Assembly: GCA_009746045.1 (NCBI GenBank)
Contig: RPFO01000165.1
Span: forward strand, 6,435,036-6,471,035
DNA from: Mesostigma viride
Lineage: Eukaryota; Streptophyta; Mesostigmatophyceae; Mesostigmatales; Mesostigmataceae
DNA: 36,000 nucleotides
Reading direction: 5' to 3'
Shown here: one piece after another, positions 8,822-19,064 of the stretch
Layout: each line of letters starts with the position of its first letter
How positions within the stretch are numbered: the stretch's first letter is position 1
The notes under the pieces: generated by a model
Told to the model about the DNA's origin: nothing
Databases searched by the model: none
The model's input: the letters and a program-made list of their open reading frames with translations, nothing else
Program-made: the position numbers and the translations under genes

Positions 8822-9193
8822 ATGAGTGGAGGCGCGCCGCTCGGAAAGGCGTTCTCATTTTCCCCTATCGCCGAGGAAGAAAGCATGCCGCAACAACACG
8901 TGCAAGGACAGCAGGACGGGCGACCCCCCGCCGAGATTGAGAGGGAGCCCATCAACATCCCGTCGCAATCGTTCCCACCGCCACCGAGCGGCATTGCCAG
9001 GAGGCCCGCGCAGCCCGACCAGGCCCAGCGGCTGGCGAGGCAGCAAACGCTGTTCGAGATGAAGATGCGCGAGATAGCCAAGGAGGAGTCGCGCAATAGC
9101 GGCATGATATTCCTCACCGCCGGCGTCGTGATCGCCGGCATTCTTGCGTACACGTACATTTACAAGAAGCCGCCCGTCGAGCTTCCCGAGTGA
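8822..9193 (+). CDS. C-terminally membrane-anchored protein (123 aa)
   Basis: The ATG at 8822 (MSGGAPLGKAFSF) is preferred over an upstream TTG at 8804. A Pro/Gln-rich polar region is followed by a short charged helix ('FEMKMREIAKEESRN') and one hydrophobic helix near the C-terminus (about residues 97-114, MIFLTAGVVIAGILAYTY) with a short basic/proline tail. This is tail-anchored topology, typical of small NCLDV virion membrane proteins. An AATAAAG with T-run follows at about 9219-9232, a likely transcript end signal just before the fibre gene. Confidence 0.65.
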   Translation: MSGGAPLGKAFSFSPIAEEESMPQQHVQGQQDGRPPAEIEREPINIPSQSFPPPPSGIARRPAQPDQAQRLARQQTLFEMKMREIAKEESRNSGMIFLTAGVVIAGILAYTYIYKKPPVELPE

Positions 9194-9261
9194 CTCGGTG
9201 ATTAAGCCCGTCTATTTTTAATAAAGTTTTTTCTCGCACTATTGTATCGCACCACAACACA

Positions 9262-12200
9262 ATGAGCGTCTCCCTTTCGACCCTAGGAACTGGCAGATTC
9301 AAGCAAGTGCTCACCGAGCAGGTAAGCTCAGACGTTCAGCCAACCAGTTCATTTGCCATCCTGTCCAACACCAAGATCGACCTAGTTCCCAACGTCCTCA
9401 ATGGAAACGCCGTCGACGCCACCGTTTTGCCGACGACCGACCTGGCCACCAACGAGGTCGTCGTGCACGGTAACCTCCGTGTTATGGGTGCTATCGACGG
9501 CGCACTCAGCAGCAGCAGTGCCCCACGGTGGACTACACCAAGAACACGTCGACGACCGAGGCGACCAACACACTCTTGGCTTCATCCAGTAACCACCTCG
9601 TTCTCCAGGCAGCATCCACCGCGAAGGAGGTGATCGTGCAGGACTCGAAGTTTGTGGCCCATCGCCCGACGACCGCACTCACCACCACCACCGTGCCTGT
9701 GCCTGACATCCTGGCCGTCCGTGCCGAGAGAGCGGGGGCTGCCGATACCCAGGAGTTCACCCTGGGTCTCGCGTACGGCGACACGGGCTCTACCTTCTTG
9801 TCCACGGATGGCAACTCCACCAGCAAGACCGCGTGGCGCGGTCTCATCGATTCGGGGGCAAACGATATGGAGATCAAGTCTGACTCCCAGATGCGCGTGT
9901 CCGCCGACCGTCTCGCCACCGGTGAGGTGCGGCTGGGAGCTGGGTCTGGCATCACCCTGGCACCCAGCATCGCCACACCGGGTGCCGACCCCGCCACCAA
10001 GATCGTCGTGCAGGCCGCCGCGCTCGAGGACACGTCTCTCGCCGTCTCGGGCGTGTCGGCGCTGTCGGAAACGCGGCAGGCGCACGCGTACTCGACCGAC
10101 GCCACCACCATCGCGGCCAAGAGGGGCGTAGGCAACTCCACGACCGGCGGCAACCTCTGGATCACGGGCGATACCAGTGTAGCGGACAGCAGCGTCGCCG
10201 TCGAGCAGGTCAAGTTCGTCGACTCGAGCGTGTCGACCACCAACCCGTCTCTCGCGCTGTCCGCCGCGGCTAACGTCTCGGTCATGAACGACCTGGTGCT
10301 CACCGCCACGGACGGCGACGGCGGCAAGATTGCCACCAAGACCGGCGACCTCTACCTCAACCCCGCGAGCGGGACACTCAAGGTCAACGGCAACATGCAG
10401 GTGGACGGCACGCTGACGACCGTCAACACCACCGTGCAGGAGGCTGTCGTCACCGAGAAGACTCTGCGACTCGCCGGCACCAAGAACACGGTGGCCGTCG
10501 CGTGGGCCTTCAACGGCAACTCCAACCTCAGCACGACCGGTGTGGTCATGGCCCCCACTAACGCCTCTGTCACGGCGGGCAAGCTGCTGCTGGCCGCCAA
10601 CGTGTCGGCGAACGGCACGGCCAGCTGGGTCTCCCCCTTCCCCAAGAACCTCGAGTCGTTTGAGATCACCTTCAATGTCTCTCTCGCCGGCGTGCCAGGT
10701 GCGGCGTCGTCTGTCAAGAAACTGTTCTCGTACGGCCCCTTGGCCGGCAAGCTGAACGTGCCCGCATCCGGCTCGTTTGGAACCGTCACCATCGATAACG
10801 GCGGCGGAGTGACCAGCACCTCCTCGTCGACTCCCATCAGGACGGACGGCACCATCGCCAACATCAAGTACAAGGTCGTCGCGCGCAGGACTTACTACGC
10901 CACCACCGCAATGTCCACCTTCGAGCTGTTCGTCGACGGTGTGCGGTGTATCAGCACCACCGGCGACGGTATCGCTCTTCTCGACCTTCTCGCCACCCCC
11001 GCCTTCGTTCTCGGCGGCGACACGTTCACCTGCGCGGTCTCGTACGACGACATCCGAATCGAGACCGTGACCGCCCCCTCCAACACGGTGACCGACGGGG
11101 CGGGTGTCAGCGTCCTCGGCGACGGCGCCGTCAACAACGTCCCTTGCGACCGCTCGATCACGTGGCAGAAGGGAACCACACAGGAGAAGGGCGACCACAC
11201 CGGCTCCTACTGGCAGGTGAAGGGCGGGCAGCTCATGCTCTCCCGGACGATCGACGCCAGTCTGCGGAAGGCGCCGGGGTCCAGCATCCTGCTCAGTTCT
11301 CTGCCTCCCAAGACCGGCACGTCAACCGAGCCCAACTTGTGGAAGCTGGACACCTACACCACCCCGAGTGCGGGCAACTACGCTACCGTGGACTCGGTGT
11401 CGGCGCTGAACCTGGCATACTCTACCGCATCGGCACAGCCCGAGACGTGGCTGGGTGACTGGCAGTTGACAGGCGCGAATACGTATTTGAACAACACAGG
11501 CACGGGTACAAGCGGGGCTATCAATGTCGGCAACGGGGCCATTATTGGCAACAGCTCGCTGCAAATCCCAGTTCAGGGGTCTGCCGTCAATGCTTTTAAT
11601 GTACAGCTACCCGACCTCGACACGGGCACGGCAAACAACGGGCTGGGGCTATGGACGGTCGAGGCGAGAGTGAAAACGACCGTTAATAACACCTCCGACG
11701 TCCTCCTCTTTAAACTGGGCCAAGACTTCTTCGGCGCGGGCGGCGGTAACCAAGTCGCACTCTTTCTTAACGGCTCGAATGGTTTGTGCCTGAGAACGGA
11801 GTGTCCCGGAGCCGGCGATGACAGTTTGCTGATCCCCATCGCGACCAACCAACTCGCGACCGCCCCCGCAATCAATCCCAACGACGGCAACTACCACACC
11901 TACCGCCTGTCACGTATCGCGGTTGGCGCCTCTCAGGGGGAAATTGCCCCGGGCACTGAAAACACTTACTTCAACCTTTGGGTGGATGGACGTCAGATCA
12001 ACGTCAACACGGGCTCTAATGGGGTCATAATCAACAATGGCACCAAGTTGTCCCACGCACCCCTCGTGAGCACCACCCAAAACTGGCTCCGTCTCGGCAA
12101 CACTCAGCGGCCGGTACTTACCGCGGCAGTGACGGTGGATTACGCGAGGTTCAAGAACGGCTTCACCAACACCGGCAGCGACGTCTGGCTTGGCGAATGG

Positions 12201-13870
12201 CACTTCGACGGGACCTCGCTGTCTAACTCTGGAGTGGGTGCGGCAACCACCGGCCTGAACGTCGTATACGGCGGCCTCGGCACCGATTTCCCCATCAGTG
12301 GTGAATATCAGATACCAGTGGCCGGTGCGGCGGCGGCCAACAAGATATACGCCTACGCAGGTGACCTGGACACGACGGGGACGGTGGCAGACGATGGGTA
12401 CGGCAATTGGACAGTGGAAGCGCGCGTGAGGACGGTAGCGGGTGCGGGGGATACGAGCAAGTTTTGCATATTCTCCATCGGAAACGACTCGACGTCCGGG
12501 AACCGCATCAGCGTGTATTGCAATGGCACGCTTCTGTATATCGAGGCGGAGACCACCGTGTCGGGCGCGAGGGCGGTGACTATCCCGTTCGCAAACCTCA
12601 CGAGCTATGCAGTCAGCACCGCACCCAACGACGGTAACTTTCACACGTACAGACTGGGACGCCTCCAGAACAATAATACCGGAACAAGCGCCGACGCCAC
12701 CACTCTGCACCGATTCTGGTATGATGGTGTGGAGTTCGTGTTGACTGTCGGAGTCAACGGTGTCGCCCAGCCCAACGGAGCTATTGCCAACCCCCCATCA
12801 AGAGCACCAACGCGTACATCCGCCTCGGAAACAACCTCGAGCCGGGGAGTCTGCAGGCGACCCGGGTGGAATACGTGCGTTACATGAACGGGCCGGATGC
12901 TCCCGTGACTTCCACTCCAAACCACGTCAGCGGGTACTTCCAGACCTACTACGGCACCGCCGGCTACCTCACGTCCAGCTACGGGATCACCGGAATCACA
13001 AGGGGGTCGGCGGCCAACGGTTCCGGCGTCCTGGTAACCGGCATCGTGAAGCCCATCACGTCCTTAGCCAGCGCGACGGGTGGGTCGATCGGAACGGGCA
13101 CCGGCACCGCAATGACGGCCCCTTTCCTCTGCGGCGTCGGCGGCTCCACCAAATCGAACAAGGACATGGTGGAGCTGGTCACCGTCGGCGACCCCGCCAC
13201 TGCCGGCGCGTACGTCAGCGTGTGGGCCTGGCGGTCGGGGCGCATCTTGATGTTCAACGGGACATCGTACACCGAGACCGTGAACCCCGTCGTGGGCTCG
13301 TCCGAGTTTGTGCTGGGTGTCCACCTGTCCGCCACCGAGCCGCAGCTGTTCATCAACGGCCAGCTCAAGTCCAGCTCCGACGCCGCCGTCATGCTGCCGT
13401 GGAGGACTATCGCCGGCAACGTCGCCACGACCATCAGTGCCGGCAACACCGGCGCTATCCTGAGCAGCACCGCTTCCGCCCGGGGTGTTTATCTCGGTCC
13501 TCGAAGCACGTACGACGTGACCAGCACCGTCACGACTCCCACGCTCAACGTTGGCTACAAGAACTGGCGCTTAGTGGACACCGCCCTCAACAGCATGACG
13601 GCACAGCAGATCGCCGACACGCAGCTGTACAGGTACTCCAGCGAGTACGACTCCGGCCCTCTCACCGTCACGTACGGTTTCCGTATTGCGGACGACGAGA
13701 CGCTGCAGATCGTCAAGACCCAGGGGTCCATGGCCAGTACTACGAACACGATGCTCGGTAACATCCTCCCCGTCAGCGAGGACGGAACGGGGGCCTTGAC
13801 CGTGAACTCCCTTGGCGCCATCGGTTCTAGCACCGTGGACCCGGTTATGGATCTGACCAACAAGCGTTAA
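9262..13870 (+). CDS. Giant fibre/adhesin-like protein with LamG modules (about 1,536 codons); two frameshifts
   Basis: The ATG at 9262 opens the first frame; sense shifts at the C run 9521-9524 and again at the six-C run 12791-12796, each as if one base were missing. The N-terminal third is beta-rich and Ser/Thr/Val-rich with 'LTTVNTTVQEAV', like the shaft repeats of phage and algal-virus fibres ('G.L.V.GN..VDGTL'). Four LamG/concanavalin-like modules follow: about 10490-11080, 11430-12180, 12181-12890 and 12990-13680. The middle two are clear tandem duplicates (both begin 'WLG(D/E)W', both carry 'WTVEARV' and 'NDGN(Y/F)HTYRL'). The C-terminus is a short beta-rich segment. The likely role is an external fibre recognising host glycans. 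Codon choice is less biased between about 11440 and 12880 than on either side, suggesting later module acquisition. Confidence 0.8.
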
Positions 13871-13904
13871 GGTGTGGTTGTGGGAGGCTATTTTTTTTAC
13901 AATC

Positions 13905-13915
13905 GATATATAAAA
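13905..13915 (+). promoter_or_regulatory. TATATAAAA box of the second fibre gene
   Basis: GATATATAAAA ends 7 nt before the ATG at 13923 and follows a T-run at 13891-13898. The very short leader is characteristic of this genome. Confidence 0.5.
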
Positions 13916-13922
13916 CCGCGTC

Positions 13923-15017
13923 ATGCCTCCCAACTTGGAGCAAGCAAACGGCAGGCTTTTTTTCAAGGCGATTCAAACTCGAGAGCTGACCGGCATCTCG
14001 CAGGACTCGACACAAAACGCGTCACTCAAGATCGTCCAAGAGGATGGAAACACCGCTCTCCAGGCGGTCAACCCGGATGGCAGTCTCGGCGCCAAGCTGG
14101 TCATTGGCGCGACTAGTGCATATCTGGAGAGCACGACCAGCGAGGGCGGGGGGGCGACCACGTCCAAAGTAGGCATCACATCAGCTGGCGTTGTGGGCGG
14201 CGCTTCACAATCGCTTCCTGGCCTCAATAGCGCCCCAACGTACGTCACAAGCACTTACTTCATGGGGCTGGTTGCTGACAATGATGCATCCAGCTATCGA
14301 ACCTCCGCGATTAATTTACCCCAACACACGGTCTTGAGCTCCACGACGAATGATCTGGTTTTGACAGGAAATCGAACGATTAGTGGCAAGTACAACCCTG
14401 CTCCAAAATGCCACGTCATCACTCTGGGAGAATTGCACGCGTATCAAGACGATGGAACGTCGTCAGAGGGGGGGGATGCCGTGAAAGTTATGGGAAGACG
14501 TATGGGGCCGTTTTCCACCAGCTACGAGCCGGCTTCCATCAACCTCGGGATCCATCACAATGTGGGTTTCGCTTTGACCGGATTGAGCACGACGAGGGGA
14601 AGAGTGTCTACAACGCCCGAGACAGACCTCTCTCTCGAATCTGGAAGTCAGCTGAGGATGATAGGTAATGAAGTGGTCATCCATTCGCATGCAGCTGTGA
14701 AGATCTTCCCCAACAAGTCGACCTTTACCACACCAGCGGACGATGTAAACAACCCCCACGGCTACCTACAGATATCCCACAAGAACAATGACCAGGCAGA
14801 AGCCGTCATCTTGTCAACTCCAGGCAGTGCTTCATCAATGCTTGACATCGTGGTGAAGCCCGCGACCGGCAAGTTCGGGGCCGAGGCGGACACATTCGAG
14901 CTGGGGTCAGGCGACGTGCGGTACAAGTTCACCGTCGTGGGCGGCCAGCTGCAGATCAAGAAGTGCGTGCTGAGTACCGGCCTCCCCGACAAGACGATCT
15001 GCGTTTTCGACGCGTGA
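13923..15017 (+). CDS. Second fibre/tail-spike-like protein (364 aa)
   Basis: Beta-rich, Ser/Thr/Asn-rich protein with no membrane segment. The N-terminus (LFFKAIQTRELTGISQD) and repeated short strands ('GNTALQAVNPDGSLGAKL') look like a fibre shaft. The centre, 'GDAVKVMGRRMGPFST' and 'SINLGIHHN', is unfamiliar. The C-terminus ('FELGSGDVRYKFTVVGG' then 'LQIKKCVLSTG') resembles the terminal motif of viral and phage appendage proteins. It stands between two other fibre-like genes on the same strand, 52 nt after the giant fibre. Codon bias is weaker than in the 9-11 kb segment. Attachment function is inferred from composition and context. Confidence 0.6.
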   Translation: MPPNLEQANGRLFFKAIQTRELTGISQDSTQNASLKIVQEDGNTALQAVNPDGSLGAKLVIGATSAYLESTTSEGGGATTSKVGITSAGVVGGASQSLPGLNSAPTYVTSTYFMGLVADNDASSYRTSAINLPQHTVLSSTTNDLVLTGNRTISGKYNPAPKCHVITLGELHAYQDDGTSSEGGDAVKVMGRRMGPFSTSYEPASINLGIHHNVGFALTGLSTTRGRVSTTPETDLSLESGSQLRMIGNEVVIHSHAAVKIFPNKSTFTTPADDVNNPHGYLQISHKNNDQAEAVILSTPGSASSMLDIVVKPATGKFGAEADTFELGSGDVRYKFTVVGGQLQIKKCVLSTGLPDKTICVFDA

Positions 15018-15047
15018 AAAAACATCCGCCCTGTATATCGACCACTC

Positions 15048-15836
15048 ATGTCGTCCACGAAAACCATCGACCGACTGGAGGTGAACAAGTCGATTATTTT
15101 CCCCGACCGAACCACTCTCTCCTCCACGAACCCCTTCCAACTCGGCCAACTCGCCGAGTTCGTAACCGCCTGGAATGACGACCTGGGAGTTGAATGGTTG
15201 GAATGCAGGGTGTTTGACCCGAATAGAAAGGCCCACGAATTGTTTTTTGCGATATGGGAAGACGATACGTACGAGTACCAATGGGATTTCACCACGTCCG
15301 CCGCGAGCGTGGTCGGGAATCCCGTCAAGACGTTCAACAACGCGGTGGTGGAAGGTGGTGTCCTCAAGGTAGAAAACGGGCAGGCCCCCTACGTGACGGG
15401 CGTGCCCACCGGTACTTTCACCTTTTGCGTGAACGTGATTCCAAAATTGGATCTATCGGCGAATCGCCCTGATAATGAAAATAAGAAGTTCCTGGTATGG
15501 TATGGCAATATCATCGTCCATGCGATAAACGGCGGCTATCTTACAGTTTATGACGGCACTAGCAACGGCCTGCCCTTTACAACGACGACGACGGTGGCGA
15601 CGGACCCGTTTCATTTGGCCATCACGAATCAAGGCAGGACGCTTAAAGTGTACAAAGATGGTACGCTCATCTTCACGTCAAACAACAGTAATGTGGGGGG
15701 GCCAAATTCCCAACTAATGTTAGACAGGGGCGGTGAAAGTGCGGGAGATGTATATGGTCTCGGCATATGGTACGACGACGTGCTCATCAAATCGGGTGTG
15801 GCCATGACCAGGGAAGAGATACTGGAACTCGTGTGA
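15048..15836 (+). CDS. LamG-like attachment protein (262 aa)
   Basis: The N-terminal 40 residues ('TIDRLEVNKSIIFPDRTTL') are a short shaft-like segment. The rest looks like one concanavalin/LamG sandwich: 'EYQWDFTTSAASVVG', 'TGTFTFCVNVIPKLD', 'PFHLAITNQGRTLKVYKDG', ending in 'YGLGIWYDDVLIKSG' and 'TREEILEL'. That final 'YDD.lI.....M..EEI.el' is the usual closing strand and helix of LamG-type modules. It is third in the fibre gene run, 30 nt after the previous stop. The likely role is glycan or surface binding on the virion. Confidence 0.65.
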   Translation: MSSTKTIDRLEVNKSIIFPDRTTLSSTNPFQLGQLAEFVTAWNDDLGVEWLECRVFDPNRKAHELFFAIWEDDTYEYQWDFTTSAASVVGNPVKTFNNAVVEGGVLKVENGQAPYVTGVPTGTFTFCVNVIPKLDLSANRPDNENKKFLVWYGNIIVHAINGGYLTVYDGTSNGLPFTTTTTVATDPFHLAITNQGRTLKVYKDGTLIFTSNNSNVGGPNSQLMLDRGGESAGDVYGLGIWYDDVLIKSGVAMTREEILELV

Positions 15837-15896
15837 GAATGCGTGTGTTGATGAATTGACTGAATTATTTAAATATGTCCATTGAATAAAGCTGGA

Positions 15897-16463
15897 ATGT
15901 TGCTAAGGAAACTCGGTCTCAACAAAAAAGTACAGCCATCGCCACAACCGGGCGCGAAAGAGGCGCTCAGAAATCTAACACTGCAGGAACTGACCCCCTT
16001 CTCGTTCGACGGCCACGTGTTCTCCCCGGCCAAGGTGGTCAGGGTGTACGACGGGGACACCGTGAAGGTGGCCGTGCTGTCCCCGTGGGACAACCTGCCC
16101 ACCCTGCTGACGGTCAGGATGTGGGGCACGGACGCCGACGAGCTGGCACCTGCGCACGATCTGCCGAACAGGGACGAAATCAGGATGCGCGCCATGAGGG
16201 CCAGGAACAGGCTGGTGCAGTTGACGACGGACGTGAACGTCGAACTGGCCGACACACAGAAGTCGGTCAAGGACGTGCAGACCATGATCGACGCGCGCAA
16301 CCAGAAACTCGTCACGGTCCAGTGCCGCGGGTTCGACTGTTTCGGCCGCGTGCTGGGCGTGCTCTACGACCTGGACGGGACGTGCATCAACAAGGTGATG
16401 CTGGACGAGGAGCTGGTGAAGCCGCGGCCGGCGTCCGAGAGGCGCGCCGGTGTGGTGCTTTGA
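15897..16463 (+). CDS. Staphylococcal-nuclease-fold endonuclease (188 aa)
   Basis: The ATG at 15897 is chosen over a TTG at 15882. After a short basic N-terminus comes the SNase core: 'VVRVYDGDTVKV' (D52, D54, T55), 'VRMWGTDADEL' (R74, D79, E82) and 'FDCFGRVLGVLYDLDG' (R151). These align with the metal and catalytic residues of thermonuclease (Asp21, Arg35, Asp40, Glu43, Arg87); the usual Thr-Pro after Asp40 is Ala-Asp here. It would hydrolyse DNA or RNA, Ca2+-dependent in the classical enzyme. No signal peptide is visible, so it probably acts in the infected cell or is packaged. The gene converges with 16466-16975 with 2 nt between stops. Confidence 0.85.
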   Translation: MLLRKLGLNKKVQPSPQPGAKEALRNLTLQELTPFSFDGHVFSPAKVVRVYDGDTVKVAVLSPWDNLPTLLTVRMWGTDADELAPAHDLPNRDEIRMRAMRARNRLVQLTTDVNVELADTQKSVKDVQTMIDARNQKLVTVQCRGFDCFGRVLGVLYDLDGTCINKVMLDEELVKPRPASERRAGVVL

Positions 16464-16465
16464 TT

Positions 16466-16975
16466 CTAGCGCCTCAAGGCCGTTCCGTCACGGTACACGT
16501 GCGTCCTGGTCGTCACAAGCGGGGCGGCACGGGCAAGTAGTCGATTCTTCTCGTCCAGAAGAAAGCATCGATACTTTACGCTGAACTGCTTGGGCGGGTT
16601 TCGTCCGTCTAGGTAGAACTTGAGCCCCGTGTACGTGTACATGGATAGAAAGGGGACGACAGTGAGGGACTCGGGGTCGAACTCATCCTCGCCAACGACT
16701 ACTTTGACCCGGACGTCGCTCGTGATGTCTCTGATCACATCGCACGTCGGCAAGCGGTCGAGTTTGAATATCGAGTCGCCAGTCTGGCCGTCTACCTCGA
16801 GGACCGGGATGTGGTTGACAATGTACTTGGTGGACGGTTCATACGCGACACACTGGGTCCAGCCCTCGCCGACTTCTTCACGCGGGGGCGTCACGAGGAC
16901 CTCGAGGGCCTGGTTGAGGGTCCCCTCTCCCAACTCGTACACTGGCAGTGTGTCGATTAATGCGTCGATGTCCAT
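16466..16975 (-). CDS. Hypothetical protein (169 aa)
   Basis: The ATG at 16975 (MDIDALIDTLPVYELG) is preferred over a GTG at 16984. The protein is mixed alpha/beta with no membrane segment; notable stretches are 'TKYIVNHIPVLEVDG', 'DSIFKLDRLPTCDVI' and 'LSMYTYTGLKFYLDG'. The second half looks like a beta-sandwich ('FSVKYRCFLLDEKNRLLA'). I do not recognise it. It is 51 nt downstream of the DUF5767-like gene on the same strand, suggesting a late structural setting. Confidence 0.65.
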   Translation of the reverse strand: MDIDALIDTLPVYELGEGTLNQALEVLVTPPREEVGEGWTQCVAYEPSTKYIVNHIPVLEVDGQTGDSIFKLDRLPTCDVIRDITSDVRVKVVVGEDEFDPESLTVVPFLSMYTYTGLKFYLDGRNPPKQFSVKYRCFLLDEKNRLLARAAPLVTTRTHVYRDGTALRR

Positions 16976-17026
16976 GGTGTACACGCTTTCATAGCACCGA
17001 CTGATAATCCACTGGCTCTAGGCGCA

Positions 17027-18318
17027 TCACAGGTCCAACACCACCTTCGTGGGGTCGCTGGCGGCGGCCTTCTTGCCCCCCCGCCCCGCTTCCTCGGCTT
17101 CTTCTTGCCCGCGTCCACCTGCACCGTGCGGACGTCGTCCCCCGCCACGGACGCGTCGTCGTACGCGCTCTCGCCCCCGTCGTCGATGATCTGCACCACA
17201 CTGTCCCTCTGCGGGCTGGGCGGCATGGCCTCCTGCACCACCCTGTCCATGTTCACGGGGGGGCCACGTCCGGCCTGTACAGCATGGGCCCGCGCATCAC
17301 GTACCCGCCACTCCCCCCTCCGCCCCCCGCGCCGTCGTCGCTCTCACGCGGAGGAGGCGGAGGAGCCTGCTGCCCCCCCCGGCGGCCTCCTGCTTCTGTA
17401 TCATCATCTTCACGATGCTCTTCATCAGCTCGGGGTCCGTCTTGGCGATCTCGGTCATGGAGGGCAGCCCAGAACTGGCGAACGAAGCGGACATATGGAA
17501 CATCATCGCCGACCCGCCCAGCATCAGCATCAGCTCCATCTCCGGCGGCATCGACACGCGGTGCCGGTGCTTGTCGTACAGCCGCTCGAACACCCCGTCG
17601 TAATCCGTGACGTTCGCCAGTATGCTCTCCGACCACCCGTCCAGCTTCAGGCCTATCGGGTCGTACCGGTTGTTGAAGAACTGCATCGCGGACGTGGTGG
17701 CCACCAGCATCTGCCGCATCGTGTTGATGGCGTTCTTGGTCTCGATCGAGCGCGCCACCTTGTCGCACTCGAACCGCATCTCGTCGATGTCCGCGCGCAT
17801 ATCGAAATTGGGAACGGCGAACCCCTTGTCCTTGTACCTGTGCAGCTTGTGCAGGAGGTCCAGCTTCTCCGCGTGGACCTCCTGCGGGCTCTTTCTGGGC
17901 ATCATGGCCTCGTCGTCGATCACGTCCTCGCCGTAATGCAGATCGTCCTCGTACCCCTCGTCGTCGCCGTACCCGTCGTAGTCGCCGTACTGGTCGAATT
18001 GGAACCCCTTCTCCATCGGCTGATGAGCCGGCGGGGGAGCCGAGAACATCGACTTGGTCTTCTTCGGGTTGGCCAGCATGTCGAACATGTCCTCCTTGCT
18101 CGATTTATTCCTCCCCCCCCCTTCTTGTCCTTGTGCTTGCTCTTTTTAGAGTGCAGCGGCACCGCGCCGACGGGGCCGGGCCACTCGCCGCCGTCGTCGT
18201 CCACTATGTCCACGTTGTCCATCGCGCCTCCTCGCACCATGGGGGCGTTTATTCTAGATCCACCACCCGCGCCGTCGTCCGCGTCCTCTATATCCACGGG
18301 CAGGAGTTTTGTCGACAT
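17027..18318 (-). CDS. DUF5767-like NCLDV virion protein; four homopolymer frameshifts
   Basis: The ATG at 18318 opens an acidic/Gly N-terminus, then a Lys stretch up to the nine-C run 18113-18121. The next frame carries the conserved core: 'MQFFNNRYDPIGLKLDGWSE', 'DYDGVFERLYDKHR', 'MPPEMELMLMLGGSAMMFHM'. These match a protein conserved across algal viruses and mimivirids (DUF5767, from memory) that is thought to be virion-associated. Sense then moves at the eight-C run 17373-17380 (Pro/Gly linker), the seven-G run 17257-17263 ('VVQIIDDGGESAYDDA') and the seven-C run 17076-17082 (terminal 'DPTKVVLDL', stop at 17027). Every step is the same one-base loss, arguing for assembly error rather than decay. 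About 431 codons in total. Confidence 0.8.
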
Positions 18319-18413
18319 CTGCTACTATGCGTCCTGATTTGAACTCGCGTGGAGGCGCACGGCATACACTCATACCTCAATAACCTCAACATCAACGCCA
18401 GATTGAGAAATGT

Positions 18414-19025
18414 TCAATGTGCGTCATTTTGTATTGATATGACAAAGCCTACAAATGATGTGAACACCTTGGACAGCTTCTCCCCCTTACTATGCCTGTC
18501 TACCAGCCATTGGCAGTAACTCTTATCACTGTCGTAGACCTGGTGAAAGCGTTTTCCCTTGTGCTTCCCCCACCAAAAGAGCGTGTAACCTGGTGAGTCG
18601 CGACAATCGCGACAGTAGTTGTCGTTTCTGTTCTTATGTGTATTTCCACATAGAGCGCAGGTTCTGGTTTTCTTTTCGAACCATCTTATGCAACAGTTGC
18701 CAACCAGCCTGAGCTCTTTAGTGGTCATGTGTTCAATAAAGCATTGGTTTACAATGTAATGACCACACGCGCATTCATTGGGGGTAGCGAATTCTGGATA
18801 AGAAGCGTGTTTTCCGTAACGCAAGTGAAAGTAGCGCTCATGTCTGTCATGGTCCTCTCCCGCGTACACGTCATCCTCCCCCGTCATGCTCCTCCCTCCT
18901 GCGTACACGTACATCGCTTTGAAATTCTGTCCCAGGGATAATGTGAGCCTCTCAATGTACTTGTTTTTATTTGGTGGCTCAACACACTGATCAGCCAACT
19001 CCTCTTCTGAAGACACATCAGTCAT
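18414..19025 (-). CDS. Zinc-ribbon protein with ExoX-C-like tail (203 aa)
   Basis: The ATG at 19025 is chosen over a TTG at 19046. The centre is Cys-rich: 'CACGHYIVNQCFI' (C85, C87, C95), 'LVGNCCIRWF' (C111, C112), then 'CALCGNTHK' and 'YCRDC' (C123, C126, C138, C141), which looks like two treble-clef/ribbon sites. The pattern '[CG]G-I-N-C...T...L..IGN.CI..F' occurs in many giant-virus proteins. The C-terminal 'GKHKGKRFHQVYDSDKSYC' followed by 'QWLV' fits the small domain found at the end of exonuclease X and in many viral proteins (G-K-x3-F-x2-V-x5-YC-x-W). A nucleic-acid-binding role is likely; no nuclease motif is visible. Confidence 0.65.
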   Translation of the reverse strand: MTDVSSEEELADQCVEPPNKNKYIERLTLSLGQNFKAMYVYAGGRSMTGEDDVYAGEDHDRHERYFHLRYGKHASYPEFATPNECACGHYIVNQCFIEHMTTKELRLVGNCCIRWFEKKTRTCALCGNTHKNRNDNYCRDCRDSPGYTLFWWGKHKGKRFHQVYDSDKSYCQWLVDRHSKGEKLSKVFTSFVGFVISIQNDAH

Positions 19026-19064
19026 CGCCACGCCAACTCTTACCAAGATTGTTTTGTCAAATTA

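Noticed and set aside
9582-11198. Long minus-strand open frame of about 538 codons
   Set aside because: Antisense shadow of the GC3-biased fibre gene; Gly/Arg/Val-rich, no domains, no promoter.
17105-18337. 410-codon plus-strand frame
   Set aside because: Opposite the DUF5767-like gene; low-complexity His/Arg/Pro composition and no motif. It is unbroken only because stops are rare in GC-rich antisense.
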